Positions 30,450-43,415 of a DNA stretch of 59,538 nt are shown here, piece by piece. Source of the DNA: Nitrincola sp. A-D6 (GTDB taxonomy: Bacteria > Pseudomonadota > Gammaproteobacteria > Pseudomonadales > Balneatricaceae); NCBI RefSeq assembly GCF_000764495.1, contig NZ_JRLB01000029.1, forward strand, positions 15 through 59,552, written 5' to 3'. The first letter of the stretch is position 1. Every line of letters begins with the position of its first letter. The notes beneath the pieces are model-generated. The model had not been told where the DNA came from, ran no database searches, and saw only the letters and a program-made list of their open reading frames with translations. The translations under genes were made by a program, and so were the position numbers.

Positions 30450-31069
30450 GTAGTTATCGTAATCAACTGGATAAAATATTTGTCCAGATGGGCATAGCGA
30501 TCAGTGATGCTCAGGCCGATCAGTTAATTGCTTACCTTGAACTGCTGATCAAGTGGAACAAGGCTTACAACCTCACGGCTGTCAGATCACCTGAGGCCAT
30601 GATCAGCCGGCATCTGGCCGATAGTCTGAGCATTCTGGCCCATGTCAGTGGTGATCGCATCATTGATGTTGGCAGTGGTCCGGGACTACCCGGCATTCCC
30701 CTGGCAATCTGTAAACCTGACTGTGAAGTAACTACGATTGACAGCAACGGCAAAAAAACCCGTTTTCAGCAACAGGTTAAAGCCGAACTGGGGTTGCACA
30801 ATCTGACTGTGGTTCAAGGTCGCGTAGAAGCTTATCAACCGACACCTTTTGATGCGGTAATTTCCAGGGCTTTTGCCTCTGTGAATGACATGCTCGACTG
30901 GACGGCGCATCTTTGTGCTGACAAGGGTATTTTTCTTGCCATGAAAGGGCTGTATCCTGAGCAGGAAATCAGCACACTTCGTGAAGGGTTTAGTTTGCAG
31001 TCTACCCATGTTTTAACTGTTCCGGGGTGCGATGCTGAACGACATCTGCTGATACTAGGGAGAGCCTGA
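30446..31069 (+). CDS. rsmG: 16S rRNA (guanine-527-N7)-methyltransferase RsmG (GidB)
   Basis: 207 residues, full length. Methylates G527 of 16S rRNA using S-adenosylmethionine. Seen: [27 protein letters not shown], and the SAM loop [22 protein letters not shown] is the later conserved block. Coupled to mnmG by a 4-base overlap and 2 bases from parA. Confidence 0.97.
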   Translation: MSSYRNQLDKIFVQMGIAISDAQADQLIAYLELLIKWNKAYNLTAVRSPEAMISRHLADSLSILAHVSGDRIIDVGSGPGLPGIPLAICKPDCEVTTIDSNGKKTRFQQQVKAELGLHNLTVVQGRVEAYQPTPFDAVISRAFASVNDMLDWTAHLCADKGIFLAMKGLYPEQEISTLREGFSLQSTHVLTVPGCDAERHLLILGRA

Positions 31070-31071
31070 CG

Positions 31072-31887
31072 GTGGCGAAGATTCTCACGATTACCAACCA
31101 GAAAGGTGGTGTCGGTAAAACCACAACCTGTGTAAACCTGGCGGCATCGCTGGCGGCGACCAAAAAACGGGTCTTGCTGATAGATCTTGATCCACAGGGC
31201 AATGCGACCATGGGAAGTGGAGTCGACAAGCATGAACTTGAGGGTTCATCTTATGAACTGCTGATTGGTGACATGACCGCTGAGCAGTGCATAGTCACAG
31301 GACTACCCTGTGGTTTCGATATTATTGGTGCCAATGGGGATCTTACTGCTGCCGAAGTGGAATTGCTGCAACTGCCACGACGTGAATTTCGTCTGAAAAT
31401 GGCGCTGATGCCACTGCATGAACGTTACGATTATATTTTGCTGGATAATCCACCGTCACTGAATCTGCTGACCGTCAATGCGCTGTCAGCCTCTGCGGGC
31501 GTATTGATTCCGATGCAGTGTGAATACTATGCCCTGGAAGGCATCAGCGCATTGATCGGTACTATCGATAAAATACACAAACGTCTGAATCCTGAACTCA
31601 AGATTGAAGGCATACTGCGAACCATGTTTGATCCGCGTATGAGTCTGACCAAAGATGTCTCTGTACATCTGGTAGAGTACTTCGGTGACAAGGTTTATCG
31701 TACGGTAATTCCGCGAAATGTACGTTTGGCCGAAGCGCCGAGTCATGGTTTACCTGTATTGCAATATGATAAAAGCTCACGTGGCGCCTTGGCTTATTTA
31801 GCCTTGGCTGGAGAGTTAATCCGGCGTACCGAAGCGGAACTTAAACAGTCAACACAGCAACAACCTGACACACAGGAAGCCGAATAA
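31072..31887 (+). CDS. parA: Chromosome partitioning ATPase ParA (Soj)
   Basis: 271 residues, starting with GTG at 31072. Deviant Walker A KGGVGKTT near the N-terminus, Walker B region LLIDLDPQGNAT, and DNPPSLNLLTVNAL. It binds DNA non-specifically as an ATP dimer and drives segregation of ParB-parS complexes next to the origin. The stop overlaps the parB start by one base (TAATG). The C-terminal tail is Gln/Glu-rich. Confidence 0.97.
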   Translation: MAKILTITNQKGGVGKTTTCVNLAASLAATKKRVLLIDLDPQGNATMGSGVDKHELEGSSYELLIGDMTAEQCIVTGLPCGFDIIGANGDLTAAEVELLQLPRREFRLKMALMPLHERYDYILLDNPPSLNLLTVNALSASAGVLIPMQCEYYALEGISALIGTIDKIHKRLNPELKIEGILRTMFDPRMSLTKDVSVHLVEYFGDKVYRTVIPRNVRLAEAPSHGLPVLQYDKSSRGALAYLALAGELIRRTEAELKQSTQQQPDTQEAE

Positions 31888-32786
31888 TGGTGGTGAAAAA
31901 GCGTGGTTTAGGAAGAGGCCTGGATGCCTTGTTATCCGGGATGTCAGACGATCAGCAATCGCCCCTGCATGAGGCAGCGGTACCCTTGTCTTCTCCAGGT
32001 GAACTGCAGCATATGGATCTTAACCGGATTGAACGGGGTCGTTATCAGCCGCGTCGGGATATGGAACCTCAGGCACTGGAAGAACTGGCTGAGTCGATTC
32101 GGGTACAAGGGGTAATGCAACCCATCGTGGTGCGCCCCATTGCCGATGGTAATTATGAAATCATTGCTGGTGAACGTCGTTGGCGTGCAACTCAAATGGC
32201 TGGGCTGAGCACTATACCGGTCATAATTCGTGATGTACCGGATGAAGCGGCCATTGCTATGGCGCTGATTGAGAACATCCAGCGCGAAAACCTCAATCCT
32301 ATTGAAGAAGCCATGGCATTGAGTCGTTTACAAACCGAGTTTGAACTAACTCAGCAACAGGTGGCAGATGCGGTGGGTAAATCCCGATCGGCTATTGCTA
32401 ATTTATTGCGTTTAATGAACCTTACCGATGACGTTAAGAAATTGCTCGAATACGGCGATTTAGAAATGGGGCATGCACGCGCCCTGTTGGCACTGGAAGC
32501 GGAGTTGCAGATAGAAGCGGCTGGTCAAGTGGTAGCAAAGGCCCTTTCCGTTAGAGAAACTGAGTTGCTGGTAAAAAAATTCCAGTCAGGTGAAATTCCA
32601 AAGAAATCAGCACCGCCAGTACAAAGTGAATCGTTAAAAGATATATCCAGCCAATTATCGCGCTTTTTTTCAGCGCCGGTGAAAGTCTCTTCCAGTGCTC
32701 AGGGTAAAGGAAAAATCAGCATAAGTTTCAACTCACAAGAGCAGCTTGATGCCATTTTGACGCAATTGGATAAATCGACTGATTAA
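31887..32786 (+). CDS. parB: Chromosome partitioning protein ParB
   Basis: 299 residues. CTPase/N-engagement domain with IIAGERRWRATQMAG (the GERR box), ENIQRENLNPIEEA, and the helix-turn-helix TQQQVADAVGKSRSAIANLLRL; C-terminal dimer domain at the end. It binds parS sites near oriC and loads SMC-type condensins. I did not see a canonical parS (TGTTTCACGTGAAACA) in the window by eye. Translationally coupled to parA. Confidence 0.97.
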   Translation: MVVKKRGLGRGLDALLSGMSDDQQSPLHEAAVPLSSPGELQHMDLNRIERGRYQPRRDMEPQALEELAESIRVQGVMQPIVVRPIADGNYEIIAGERRWRATQMAGLSTIPVIIRDVPDEAAIAMALIENIQRENLNPIEEAMALSRLQTEFELTQQQVADAVGKSRSAIANLLRLMNLTDDVKKLLEYGDLEMGHARALLALEAELQIEAAGQVVAKALSVRETELLVKKFQSGEIPKKSAPPVQSESLKDISSQLSRFFSAPVKVSSSAQGKGKISISFNSQEQLDAILTQLDKSTD

Positions 32787-32841
32787 ACTATGTACAACTG
32801 TCGATTAGTAATACCTTAGTAATAGACAAGCGCTATAGCTG

Positions 32842-32870
32842 TTGAGTCATAAGGCTTAAACCCCTATAAT
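32842..32870 (+). promoter_or_regulatory. Promoter of the atp operon
   Basis: -35 TTGAGT (32842-32847), 17-base spacer, -10 TATAAT (32865-32870); the atpI ATG is about 35 bases downstream. This is a near-consensus sigma-70 promoter in the gap between parB and atpI. Confidence 0.75.
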
Positions 32871-32904
32871 CGCCGGACTTAACATCAGGCTGTAGTTGGA
32901 TAGG

Positions 32905-33353
32905 ATGAGCCCGGATCAGGAGAAACGATTAGAATCTGCTGGTTTAGCAAGTGGTTCAGGCAGAGATAAGCAACGTAAACGCTTTGCTGCTGTTTGCTTC
33001 AGGGTGTTATTACTGCAATTGGCACTCACAAGTGTGCTAGCCTTAGCACTGATGTTTAAAGATTTTGTGACAGCCTATTCGGCCTTTATTGGGGGCTTCT
33101 ATATCTTCTCCCAACAGGTTGGTTTTCACTCAGAGTACTGATAAAAAACACAGCACGATCGCCACGGGAAATACTGGCCAACATTTATATGAGTGAAACC
33201 GGAAAGGTTTTGTTGGCCGTGGCACTGTTTAGTCTGGTATTCATGCTGATTGAACCGCTGAATGCCGCGGCGCTGTTTGTAACCTATATCCTGCTGCAGG
33301 TCACCGGTTGGTATCTGCAGTTGAAACTGAATCATCGATTTCTGAAACTTTGA
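32905..33353 (+). CDS. atpI: ATP synthase assembly protein I (one frameshift)
   Basis: About 149 residues after repair, the normal AtpI size. First frame: KRFAAVCFRVLLLQLALTSVLALAL and GAFIGGF-type end of the second membrane segment. It breaks near 33098; the other frame continues LLPTGWFSLRVLIKNTARSPREILANIY, then ETGKVLLAVALFSLVFMLIEPLNAAALF to the stop at 33351-33353. Four membrane segments in total. AtpI helps assemble the c-ring and is not essential in many species, so true loss is possible, but the preserved second half argues for a lost base. Confidence 0.8.
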
Positions 33354-33357
33354 CTGA

Positions 33358-34194
<837 letters not shown>

Positions 34195-34217
34195 TTAAGG
34201 TCAGTGCTGTTAACTAA

Positions 34218-34490
<273 letters not shown>

Positions 34491-34565
34491 TAACCGGTAA
34501 TTATACCTTTGGGGCTGACCCTGGCAGGGTCTTAACCATTCAAATCAACCGCGAGGGGTAATGGC

Positions 34566-35036
34566 GTGAATATTAATCTCACCATCATTGGTCAGGCCAT
34601 AGCATTCGCGATTTTTGTGATGTTCTGCATGAAGTATGTATGGCCACCGATTACGGTAGCTATGGCAGATCGCAAAAAGAAGATTGCCGAAGGTTTGGAT
34701 GCAGCTGACCGTGCTGAACGTGATCTGAGACTCGCTCAAGAGCGGGCCGCTGATGATCTACGTGAAGGCAAGGAACAGGCCGCCGCCATCATTGAACAGG
34801 CCAACAAACGCGCTAACCTGATGATTGAAGAAGCAAAAGAGCAGGCTCGAGAAGAAGCCAACCGTGTAAAAACGGCTGCTCAGGCTGAACTGGAACAGGA
34901 AGTAAACCGTGCAAGAGAAGTTCTTCGCGCACAGGTTTCTGTTCTGGCGATTGCCGGTGCTGAAAAGATTCTGGAAGCCTCTGTTGACCAAAAAGCACAC
35001 GCTAAGCTGGTTGAAAAACTAGCCGCTGAGCTTTAA
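34566..35036 (+). CDS. atpF: ATP synthase F0 subunit b
   Basis: 156 residues: one N-terminal membrane helix ([25 protein letters not shown]) then a long charged coiled coil (about 35-140), the peripheral stalk. Normal length and operon position between c and delta. Confidence 0.97.
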   Translation: MNINLTIIGQAIAFAIFVMFCMKYVWPPITVAMADRKKKIAEGLDAADRAERDLRLAQERAADDLREGKEQAAAIIEQANKRANLMIEEAKEQAREEANRVKTAAQAELEQEVNRAREVLRAQVSVLAIAGAEKILEASVDQKAHAKLVEKLAAEL

Positions 35037-35045
35037 GCGAGGTTT

Positions 35046-35585
35046 ATGATGGCTGAACTCAACACAATCGCTCGGCCTTATACCAAAGCAGCGTTCGACT
35101 ATGCGCTGAATAAGGGCGACCTCGATCAGTGGTCAGACATACTGGCATTTACGGCAGTAATCGTGAATGACAGTGAAATGAAGCGAGTTCTTGGAACGCC
35201 TTCACTGAGCACGGAGCAAAAAGCAGAACTGATCGTATCGGTCTGTGATAAGACCATGAACGACGGTGCGAAGAATTTCATCTATCTTCTTGCCGAAAAT
35301 CAGCGTCTGCTTTTGCTTCCCAAGATATCAGCACAGTTTGATCAGTTTAAAGCCGATCATGAAAAGTCAGTAGATGTTGATCTGACGACGGCGTTTGAAC
35401 TGGATCAAGAACTGGTTGATAAACTGGCTCAGGCACTGCGCTCCAAACTGGGACGTGAAGTGAAAATGACCTCGACGGTGGATCAATCCATCATCGGCGG
35501 CGTGATCCTTCGCGCAAATGACCTTGTGATCGACGGTTCGGTTCGTGCTCGACTGACGAAACTGGCCGAAGCGATGAATTCCTGA
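35046..35585 (+). CDS. atpH: ATP synthase F1 subunit delta
   Basis: 179 residues (or 178 from the second Met). TIARPYTKAAFDYAL at the start and the C-terminal GREVKMTSTVDQSIIGGVIL block are diagnostic. It joins the peripheral stalk to the alpha3beta3 head. The start is 9 bases after the atpF stop. Confidence 0.97.
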   Translation: MMAELNTIARPYTKAAFDYALNKGDLDQWSDILAFTAVIVNDSEMKRVLGTPSLSTEQKAELIVSVCDKTMNDGAKNFIYLLAENQRLLLLPKISAQFDQFKADHEKSVDVDLTTAFELDQELVDKLAQALRSKLGREVKMTSTVDQSIIGGVILRANDLVIDGSVRARLTKLAEAMNS

Positions 35586-35600
35586 GTATGGGGAATAACT

Positions 35601-37144
35601 ATGCAGCAACTGAATCCATCTGAGATCAGCGAGATTCTCAAGAAGCGCATCGAAAAACTCGACGTGTCTTCTGAAGCCCGTAATGAGGGCACAATCGTAA
35701 GCGTATCTGATGGTATTATTTTGATTCACGGTCTGGCCGACGTAATGTACGGCGAAATGATCGAGTTTCCAGGTGGTATCTACGGTATGGCTCTTAACCT
35801 TGAGCGCGACTCTGTCGGCGCCGTGGTTCTGGGTGATTATCAAAGTCTGGTAGAGGGCATGATTGCTCGCTGCACAGGCCGAATTCTGGAAGTGCCAGTT
35901 GGCCCTGAACTGCTTGGTCGCGTTGTAGACGCGCTGGGTAATCCGGTCGACGGCAAGGGTCCAATTGAAGCTAAATTAAGCGATCCGGTCGAAAAAGTGG
36001 CCCCGGGTGTTATTGAACGTCAATCGGTAGATCAGCCTGTTCAGACAGGTCTGAAAGCCATCGACGCTATGGTACCCATCGGTCGTGGTCAGCGTGAGCT
36101 GATCATCGGTGACCGCCAGATCGGTAAGTCAGCGATCGCAATCGATGCGATCATCAACCAGAAAGGTACCGGCATCAAGTGTATCTACGTAGCGATCGGA
36201 CAGAAACAGTCCACCATTGCTAACGTGGTGCGTAAGCTTGAAGAGCACGGCGCGATGGATCACACCATCGTCGTAGCCGCTGGTGCAGCTGACCCGGCTT
36301 CCATGTTGTTCCTGGCTCCTTATGCCGGTTGCTCCATGGGTGAATACTTCCGCGACCGCGGTGAAGATGCACTGATCATTTATGATGATCTGACCAAGCA
36401 GGCCTGGCTTATCGCCAGATCTCCCTGCTGTTGCGTCGCCCACCGGGTCGTGAAGCTTATCCTGGTGACGTGTTCTATCTTCACTCTCGTCTGCTTGAGC
36501 GTGCTGCTCGCGTAAACGTTGATTATGTTGAGAAGTTCACCAAGGGTGAAGTCAAAGGTAAAACAGGTTCATTGACAGCGCTGCCTGTAATTGAGACTCA
36601 GGGTGGAGACGTTTCGGCGTTCGTACCAACCAACGTTATCTCAATCACTGATGGTCAGATCTTCCTTGAATCCGACCTGTTCAACTCAGGTATCCGTCCA
36701 GCGATCAACGCCGGTCTGTCTGTATCCCGTGTAGGTGGTGCTGCTCAGACCAAAATCGTCAAGAAACTTGGCGGTGGTGTGCGTTTGGCTCTGGCACAGT
36801 ATCGTGAGCTTGCGGCTTTCGCGCAGTTTGCTTCTGACTTGGATGACACGACACGTGCTCAGCTTGAGCATGGTCAGCGCGTTACCGAGCTGATGAAGCA
36901 GGCACAGTATTCTCCGATGTCTGTCGCTGAGATGGGTCTGAGTCTATACGCTGCCAACGAAGGCTTCCTGAAAGATGTAGAGCTGAACAAAATCGGTGCT
37001 TTTGAAACTGCGCTGATCGGCTTCTTCAACAGCGAATTTGCTGACCTGATGAAGTCAATCAATGAATCCGGCGATTATAACGACGAGATTGCAGCGAAGT
37101 TGAAAGCCGGCATCGAGAAGTTCAAATCTACCCAGACTTGGTAA
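35601..37144 (+). CDS. atpA: ATP synthase F1 subunit alpha (one frameshift)
   Basis: About 514 residues after repair, exactly the family length. Walker [12 protein letters not shown] is intact. At about 36407 the frame ends in KQAWLIARS; the expected [25 protein letters not shown] is restored by one extra G in the GG at 36406-36407. The second part then runs normally from 36431 ([19 protein letters not shown]) to the stop. As F1 alpha is indispensable for ATP synthase, a sequencing indel is by far the likeliest cause. Confidence 0.95.
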
Positions 37145-37221
37145 TTACTCGTCAGAGTAGCGGGTCTGTGGTGAACTTCACTTTACAGACCGGACACTGA
37201 GTTAGGAATAGAGGCGGAACT

Positions 37222-38091
37222 ATGGCAGTCGGAAAAGAGATTAAGACACAGATTGCGAGCATTGGTAGCACGCGCAAGATTACCAGCGCCATGGAAATGG
37301 TGGCTGCGTCAAAAATGCGTAAAGCTCAGGACCGCATGAAGGCTTCCCGCCCGTACGCTAACGGTATCAGAGGTGTTGTTCATCATTTGGCCACGGCCAA
37401 TCCTGAATACAACCACCTCTATATGCAGGAGCGTGAAGTGAAACGCGTCGGATTTATCGTCGTGTCCACGGATCGCGGACTCTGTGGTGGCTTGAACGTG
37501 AATACGTTTAAGACAGCCGTCAGCGCTATGAAAGAATTCCATTCGCAGAATGTCGAAATCGATATTTGTGCACTGGGAAACAAGGCGATTACTTTCTTTA
37601 AAAACTATGGCGGTAATGTTGTTGCTGCCAAAGGGCACATGGGTGATACCCCGGAACTGGCTGATCTGATCGGCTCAGTTAGGGTGATGCTCAGCGCTTT
37701 TGAAGAAGGCAGACTGGATAAAATATTCATGGTTTCTAACGAATTCGTGAATACCATGACCCAGAAGCCGACGGTAGAGCAAGTGTTGCCAGCTAAGGCA
37801 GACGAAAACGACACAGAAGAACAGCTCAAGCGCAGCTGGGATTACCTCTACGAGCCGGATGCACAGGAGTTGCTCGAAGCACTCTTCATTCGCTATGTAG
37901 AATCGGTGGTTTACCAGGGTGTGATTGAGAATATCGCCTGTGAGCAGGCAGCAAGAATGCTGGCGATGAAAAATGCGACAGATAATGCCGGCGACCTTAT
38001 TGATGAGCTTCAAATGGTATACAACAAGGCTCGTCAGGCGGCTATTACTCAGGAAATTTCTGAGATCGTCAGTGGTGCTGCTGCTGTATAG
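37222..38091 (+). CDS. atpG: ATP synthase F1 subunit gamma
   Basis: 289 residues, intact. N-terminal helix [32 protein letters not shown], central [11 protein letters not shown], and the C-terminal helix [22 protein letters not shown] form the rotating shaft. Normal place in the operon. Confidence 0.98.
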   Translation: MAVGKEIKTQIASIGSTRKITSAMEMVAASKMRKAQDRMKASRPYANGIRGVVHHLATANPEYNHLYMQEREVKRVGFIVVSTDRGLCGGLNVNTFKTAVSAMKEFHSQNVEIDICALGNKAITFFKNYGGNVVAAKGHMGDTPELADLIGSVRVMLSAFEEGRLDKIFMVSNEFVNTMTQKPTVEQVLPAKADENDTEEQLKRSWDYLYEPDAQELLEALFIRYVESVVYQGVIENIACEQAARMLAMKNATDNAGDLIDELQMVYNKARQAAITQEISEIVSGAAAV

Positions 38092-38128
38092 TGCAGTGAA
38101 CAGGTTTAAACGTTGAGAGGATCCGAAC

Positions 38129-39507
<1,379 letters not shown>

Positions 39508-39539
39508 GTTCTGGCGGAACCTTTTAAGAGGTAATCAAC

Positions 39540-39966
39540 ATGGCTGTAACTGTTCAATGCGAGATCGTCAGTGCTGAGGAAGAGATTTTCTCCGGGCTGG
39601 TAGAGTTTATCTCGGTGACAGGTAGCCTGGGTGACCTGGGTATTATGCCCGGTCACACTCCGCTGTTAACGGAACTGAAACCAGGCCCGGTCGAACTGCG
39701 AAAAGAGGGCGGTGAACAGGACGTTTTCTACGTCTCTGGTGGTTTTATCGAGATTCAGCCGTTCAAGGTAACGGTTTTGGCAGACACAGCGTTGCATGCC
39801 AAAGATCTGGATGAAGCTGCAGCAATGGAAGCGCAGAAACATGCACAGCATGCTATTTCTGACAAATCCGGTGAGTTTCAATACTCACGCGCTGCCTCCC
39901 AGCTGGCAGAAGCCGCAGCTCAGCTGCGTACTCTGCAGCAGATCAAGAAAAAAACTCGGCAAGTAA
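39540..39966 (+). CDS. atpC: ATP synthase F1 subunit epsilon (indel at the last codons)
   Basis: 141 residues if one A is removed from the seven-A run at 39948-39954, which gives the usual ending QIKKKLGK and a TAA at 39964-39966. As written, the frame runs on to 40067, straight through the operon terminator, giving an implausible 175-residue form. The beta-sandwich ([38 protein letters not shown]) and C-terminal helices are normal. It inhibits ATP hydrolysis. Confidence 0.93.
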
Positions 39967-39996
39967 CCCGTCCAGGCGGGTTTGCCGAAACAAAAG

Positions 39997-40019
39997 AGCC
40001 TCCTTCGGGAGGCTTTTTT
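39997..40019 (+). terminator. Rho-independent terminator of the atp operon
   Basis: Stem AGCCTCC (39997-40003), TTCG tetraloop, GGAGGCT (40008-40014), then a run of T to 40019. It lies 31 bases after the repaired atpC stop. Confidence 0.92.
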
Positions 40020-40043
40020 ATTTACAGGATGTACGGGCAGAAA

Positions 40044-40118
40044 ACCGCTCCTGCGTTTTCTGCATAGGCGCCGTCCATGGCGCTATATGCCGCAGGCACA
40101 CGGATGCGCAGGAGCGGT
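40044..40118. repeat. REP-like intergenic inverted repeat
   Basis: Outer arms ACCGCTCCTGCG (40044-40055) and CGCAGGAGCGGT (40107-40118) are exact complements. Inside, around 40065-40090, a second arm pair GGCGCC/GGCGC brackets GTCCAT. The whole could fold as a branched stem. It has the look of a dispersed REP/BIME unit lodged between the atp terminator and glmU. Confidence 0.6.
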
Positions 40119-40204
40119 GACGTTTCGTCTTCGATCATGGATGTTTAACACCTCCCCGGTGTAAAATAGGCGCCAGTAGCAATCAAGGACACAGGAAATA
40201 CGGC

Positions 40205-41571
40205 ATGCAAACAGATGTAGTGATACTGGCGGCGGGTCAGGGAAGCCGAATGAAATCTGCGTTACCTAAGGTAATGCACTCGCTGGCAGGTAAACCCATG
40301 CTGCAGCACGTCATAGACAGCGCTTCATCACTGCCTGATACCGATATCCATGTAGTGATAGGGCATGGCGCCGATCAGGTCAAACAACAGCTGCACAATC
40401 AGCCAGTAACCCTGGCCCTTCAGGCTGAACAACTGGGTACCGGGCATGCGGTTGCACAGGCCCTGCCTCAATGCCACAAAGAGGCCATCGTATTGATCCT
40501 CTATGGCGATGTGCCACTGATTCAACCTGAGACCCTGAACCAACTTATCCACATAGCGGCGCAGGATCACCTGGCGTTGCTGACGGTTGAGTTAAATGAT
40601 CCAAGCGGTTATGGCCGTATAGTACGCAACCCGGTAAAGGATGTTGTCGCCATCGTTGAACACAAGGATGCCAGCGATGATCAACGGGCCATAAATGAAG
40701 TGAATACCGGCATTATGGCGCTGAAACACAGCTATTTGCAGGCCTGGCTGCCGCAGTTGTCTGCTGAAAATGCACAGGGCGAATATTATCTCACCGATAT
40801 TATTGCCATGGCCGCGGCGGAAGGTGTCAGGATTGGCGCGATTCAACCCACCTCTGAACAAGAGGTCCAGGGGGTTAATAATCGTCTGCAACTGGCCGAA
40901 CTGGAGCGCTGGTATCAGCGTCAACAGGCTGAATTACTTATGACCAATGGCATCACCCTGATGGATCCTGCGCGCATAGATGTGCGTGGTCAGCTTTCAG
41001 CCGCGCAGGATGTTATTATCGATGTGAACTGTATTTTTGAAGGTGAGGTTAGCTTGGGTGAAGGGGTGGTTGTCGGTCCCAACTGCCTGATCCGTAACAG
41101 CCATATCGCTGCGGGCTGTTGTATTGAAGCCAATTCCATCATTGATGGGGCGCAGGTTGGTGAATCAGCAGTCATCGGTCCCTTTGCTCGTTTGCGCCCA
41201 GGTACTGAGCTGGCCGAGGGCAGTAAAATCGGCAACTTTGTCGAAACCAAAAAGTCTCGTATCGGTAAGGGTAGCAAGGTAAATCATCTGAGTTACATCG
41301 GTGATGCCGATATCGGTGAAGAGGCTAATATCGGTGCCGGCACCATTACCTGTAATTATGATGGTGTGAATAAATCCGAAACACATATAGGTGATCGTGC
41401 CTTTATCGGCTCCAATACTGCCTGGTAGCCCCAGTCAAAGTTGGTGATGATGCGACCATTGCTGCCGGTTCGGTGATTACCCGAGACACCCCGGCCGGAC
41501 AACTATCAGTTGGTCGTGCCCGACAGCAAACCCTGAGCCACTGGAAACGCCCCAGTAAACGCAATGCATAA
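40205..41571 (+). CDS. glmU: Bifunctional UDP-N-acetylglucosamine pyrophosphorylase / glucosamine-1-phosphate N-acetyltransferase (one frameshift)
   Basis: About 455 residues after repair. Nucleotidyltransferase domain ([34 protein letters not shown]) then the left-handed beta-helix acetyltransferase ([39 protein letters not shown]). The frame stops at 41428 after SNTAW; adding one C at 41421-41422 gives [23 protein letters not shown] and the tail to the TAA at 41569-41571. It makes UDP-GlcNAc for peptidoglycan and LPS and is essential. Followed 12 bases later by glmS, which supplies the pathway. Confidence 0.95.
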
Positions 41572-41583
41572 GGAATCTGAGTC

Positions 41584-43410
41584 ATGTGTGGAATAGTTGG
41601 AGCTGTTGCTGCCCGTCCGGTAGCTGAAATTCTTCTGGAAGGCTTAAGACGGCTGGAATACCGCGGCTATGATTCTGCCGGTATGGCGTTATTGGAAGCC
41701 GGGCAGGTGGAACGTTTGCGCCGTGCCGGTAAGGTGCAAGCGCTGGCCGATCTGTTGGCCGAGCAGCCACAAACTGGTGAAATCGGCATAGCCCACACCC
41801 GCTGGGCGACTCATGGTAAACCTACAGAATCCAATGCCCATCCACACATGTCAGGCGAACGCCTGGCGGTAGTGCACAACGGCATCATTGAAAACTATGA
41901 ACCCCTGCGCGAAGCACTCAAGGCCGACGGCTATGTGTTCAACTCTGACACAGATACCGAGGTGGTTGCGCACCTGTTGGATCAGACACTAAAAACCGGC
42001 GTCACACCGACACAGGCGCTACGCCAGTGTGTTGCACGTATGGAAGGTGCCTTTGCACTGGGGGTGGTGCATGCCGACTATCCTGATCAACTGCTGGCGG
42101 CCCGTAAGGGTAGCCCGTTGGTAATCGGTGTCGGTATGGGCGAGAACTTTATTGCCTCGGACCAACTGGCGCTGTTGCCGGTGACTGACCGCTTTATGTT
42201 TCTGGAAGAGGGTGATATTGCCACTCTGACCACCCATCAGATTCAGGTTGTGGATGCCGCAGGTAACGCAGTAGAGCGTCCCATTAGTATTTTTGAACAC
42301 GGTCAGGCTGCGGCCGAAAAGGGCGCCTTCAAGCACTTTATGCTGAAAGAAATCTATGAACAGCCGGAAGTAATGAAACGGGTACTGGAAGGGCGCATCA
42401 GTCAGGGGCACCTGCTGGAACAGGCTTGGGGCGTGGGTGCCTCGGCGTATTTTGATCAGGTTAAACAGGTGCAGATAGTCGCTTGTGGTACCAGTTACCA
42501 TGCCGGAATGATTGCCCGTTACTGGATAGAGTCGATTGTCGGCATTCCTTGTAATGTCGAAGTGGCCAGCGAGTTCCGCTACCGTGACGTGGTACTGCCG
42601 CAAAACACCCTGTTGATAACTCTGTCACAGTCGGGTGAAACCGCCGATACCCTGGCGGCACTGCGTGAAGTGAAGCAGCGCGTACTCGCCAGTCTGGCGA
42701 TCTGTAATGTCCCCGGCAGCTCCCTGGTACGTGAATCCGACCTGGCACTGATGACCAACGCTGGTCCCGAAATCGGCGTAGCATCCACCAAGGCGTTCAC
42801 CTCACAGCTGGTGGCACTGCTGATGACCACACTGATACTGGCGCGACGCACTGGTCTGAAATCCGAACAGGAAGGGCAAATTGTAGAAGCCCTTCAGGCG
42901 TTACCGACACTGATCCAATCGCTGCTGTCACTCAACGACAGCATCGCCAAAATGGCCGAAGCCTTTGCCGAAAAACACCACGCCCTGTTCCTGGGACGCG
43001 GCACCCTCTATCCGGTGGCTATGGAAGGAGCGCTGAAACTTAAAGAGATCTCCTACATCCATGCCGAAGCCTACCCGGCTGGCGAGCTAAAACATGGCCC
43101 GCTGGCACTGGTCGACAAGGATATGCCGGTAGTCGCCGTAGCACCCAACAACGACATGCTGGATAAGCTCAAGTCCAACCTCCAGGAAGTACGCGCCCGC
43201 GGCGGTGAACTCTTCGTGTTCACTGGCTGCGAGCAAAGCATACGCGACGAAGAGGGCGTCACCACCCTGACACTCCCTGCCGTACACCCGCTACTGGAAC
43301 CCCTAGCCTATACTCTGCCACTACAGCTGCTGTCATACCATGTCGCCGTACTGAAAGGCACGGATGTGGATCAGCCGAGGAACCTGGCAAAAAGTGTAAC
43401 GGTGGAATAG
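41584..43410 (+). CDS. glmS: Glutamine-fructose-6-phosphate aminotransferase (isomerizing)
   Basis: 608 residues, intact. N-terminal nucleophile Cys2 (MCGIVGAVA), glutaminase segment HTRWATHGKPTESNAHPH, then two SIS sugar-phosphate domains (CGTSYHAGMIARYW; SQSGETADTLAAL; EVASEFRYRD) and the C-terminal DQPRNLAKSVTVE. First step of hexosamine synthesis, paired with glmU. REP-like palindromes start directly after its stop. Confidence 0.98.
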   Translation: MCGIVGAVAARPVAEILLEGLRRLEYRGYDSAGMALLEAGQVERLRRAGKVQALADLLAEQPQTGEIGIAHTRWATHGKPTESNAHPHMSGERLAVVHNGIIENYEPLREALKADGYVFNSDTDTEVVAHLLDQTLKTGVTPTQALRQCVARMEGAFALGVVHADYPDQLLAARKGSPLVIGVGMGENFIASDQLALLPVTDRFMFLEEGDIATLTTHQIQVVDAAGNAVERPISIFEHGQAAAEKGAFKHFMLKEIYEQPEVMKRVLEGRISQGHLLEQAWGVGASAYFDQVKQVQIVACGTSYHAGMIARYWIESIVGIPCNVEVASEFRYRDVVLPQNTLLITLSQSGETADTLAALREVKQRVLASLAICNVPGSSLVRESDLALMTNAGPEIGVASTKAFTSQLVALLMTTLILARRTGLKSEQEGQIVEALQALPTLIQSLLSLNDSIAKMAEAFAEKHHALFLGRGTLYPVAMEGALKLKEISYIHAEAYPAGELKHGPLALVDKDMPVVAVAPNNDMLDKLKSNLQEVRARGGELFVFTGCEQSIRDEEGVTTLTLPAVHPLLEPLAYTLPLQLLSYHVAVLKGTDVDQPRNLAKSVTVE

Positions 43411-43415
43411 CACCC

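Noticed and set aside
28000..33000. Canonical parS site near parAB
   Set aside because: I looked for TGTTTCACGTGAAACA-like sequence by eye and did not find one; a computed motif search would be needed to exclude degenerate copies.
39967..40067. C-terminal extension of AtpC
   Set aside because: It is translated terminator and repeat sequence; one base less in the A run gives the normal end.
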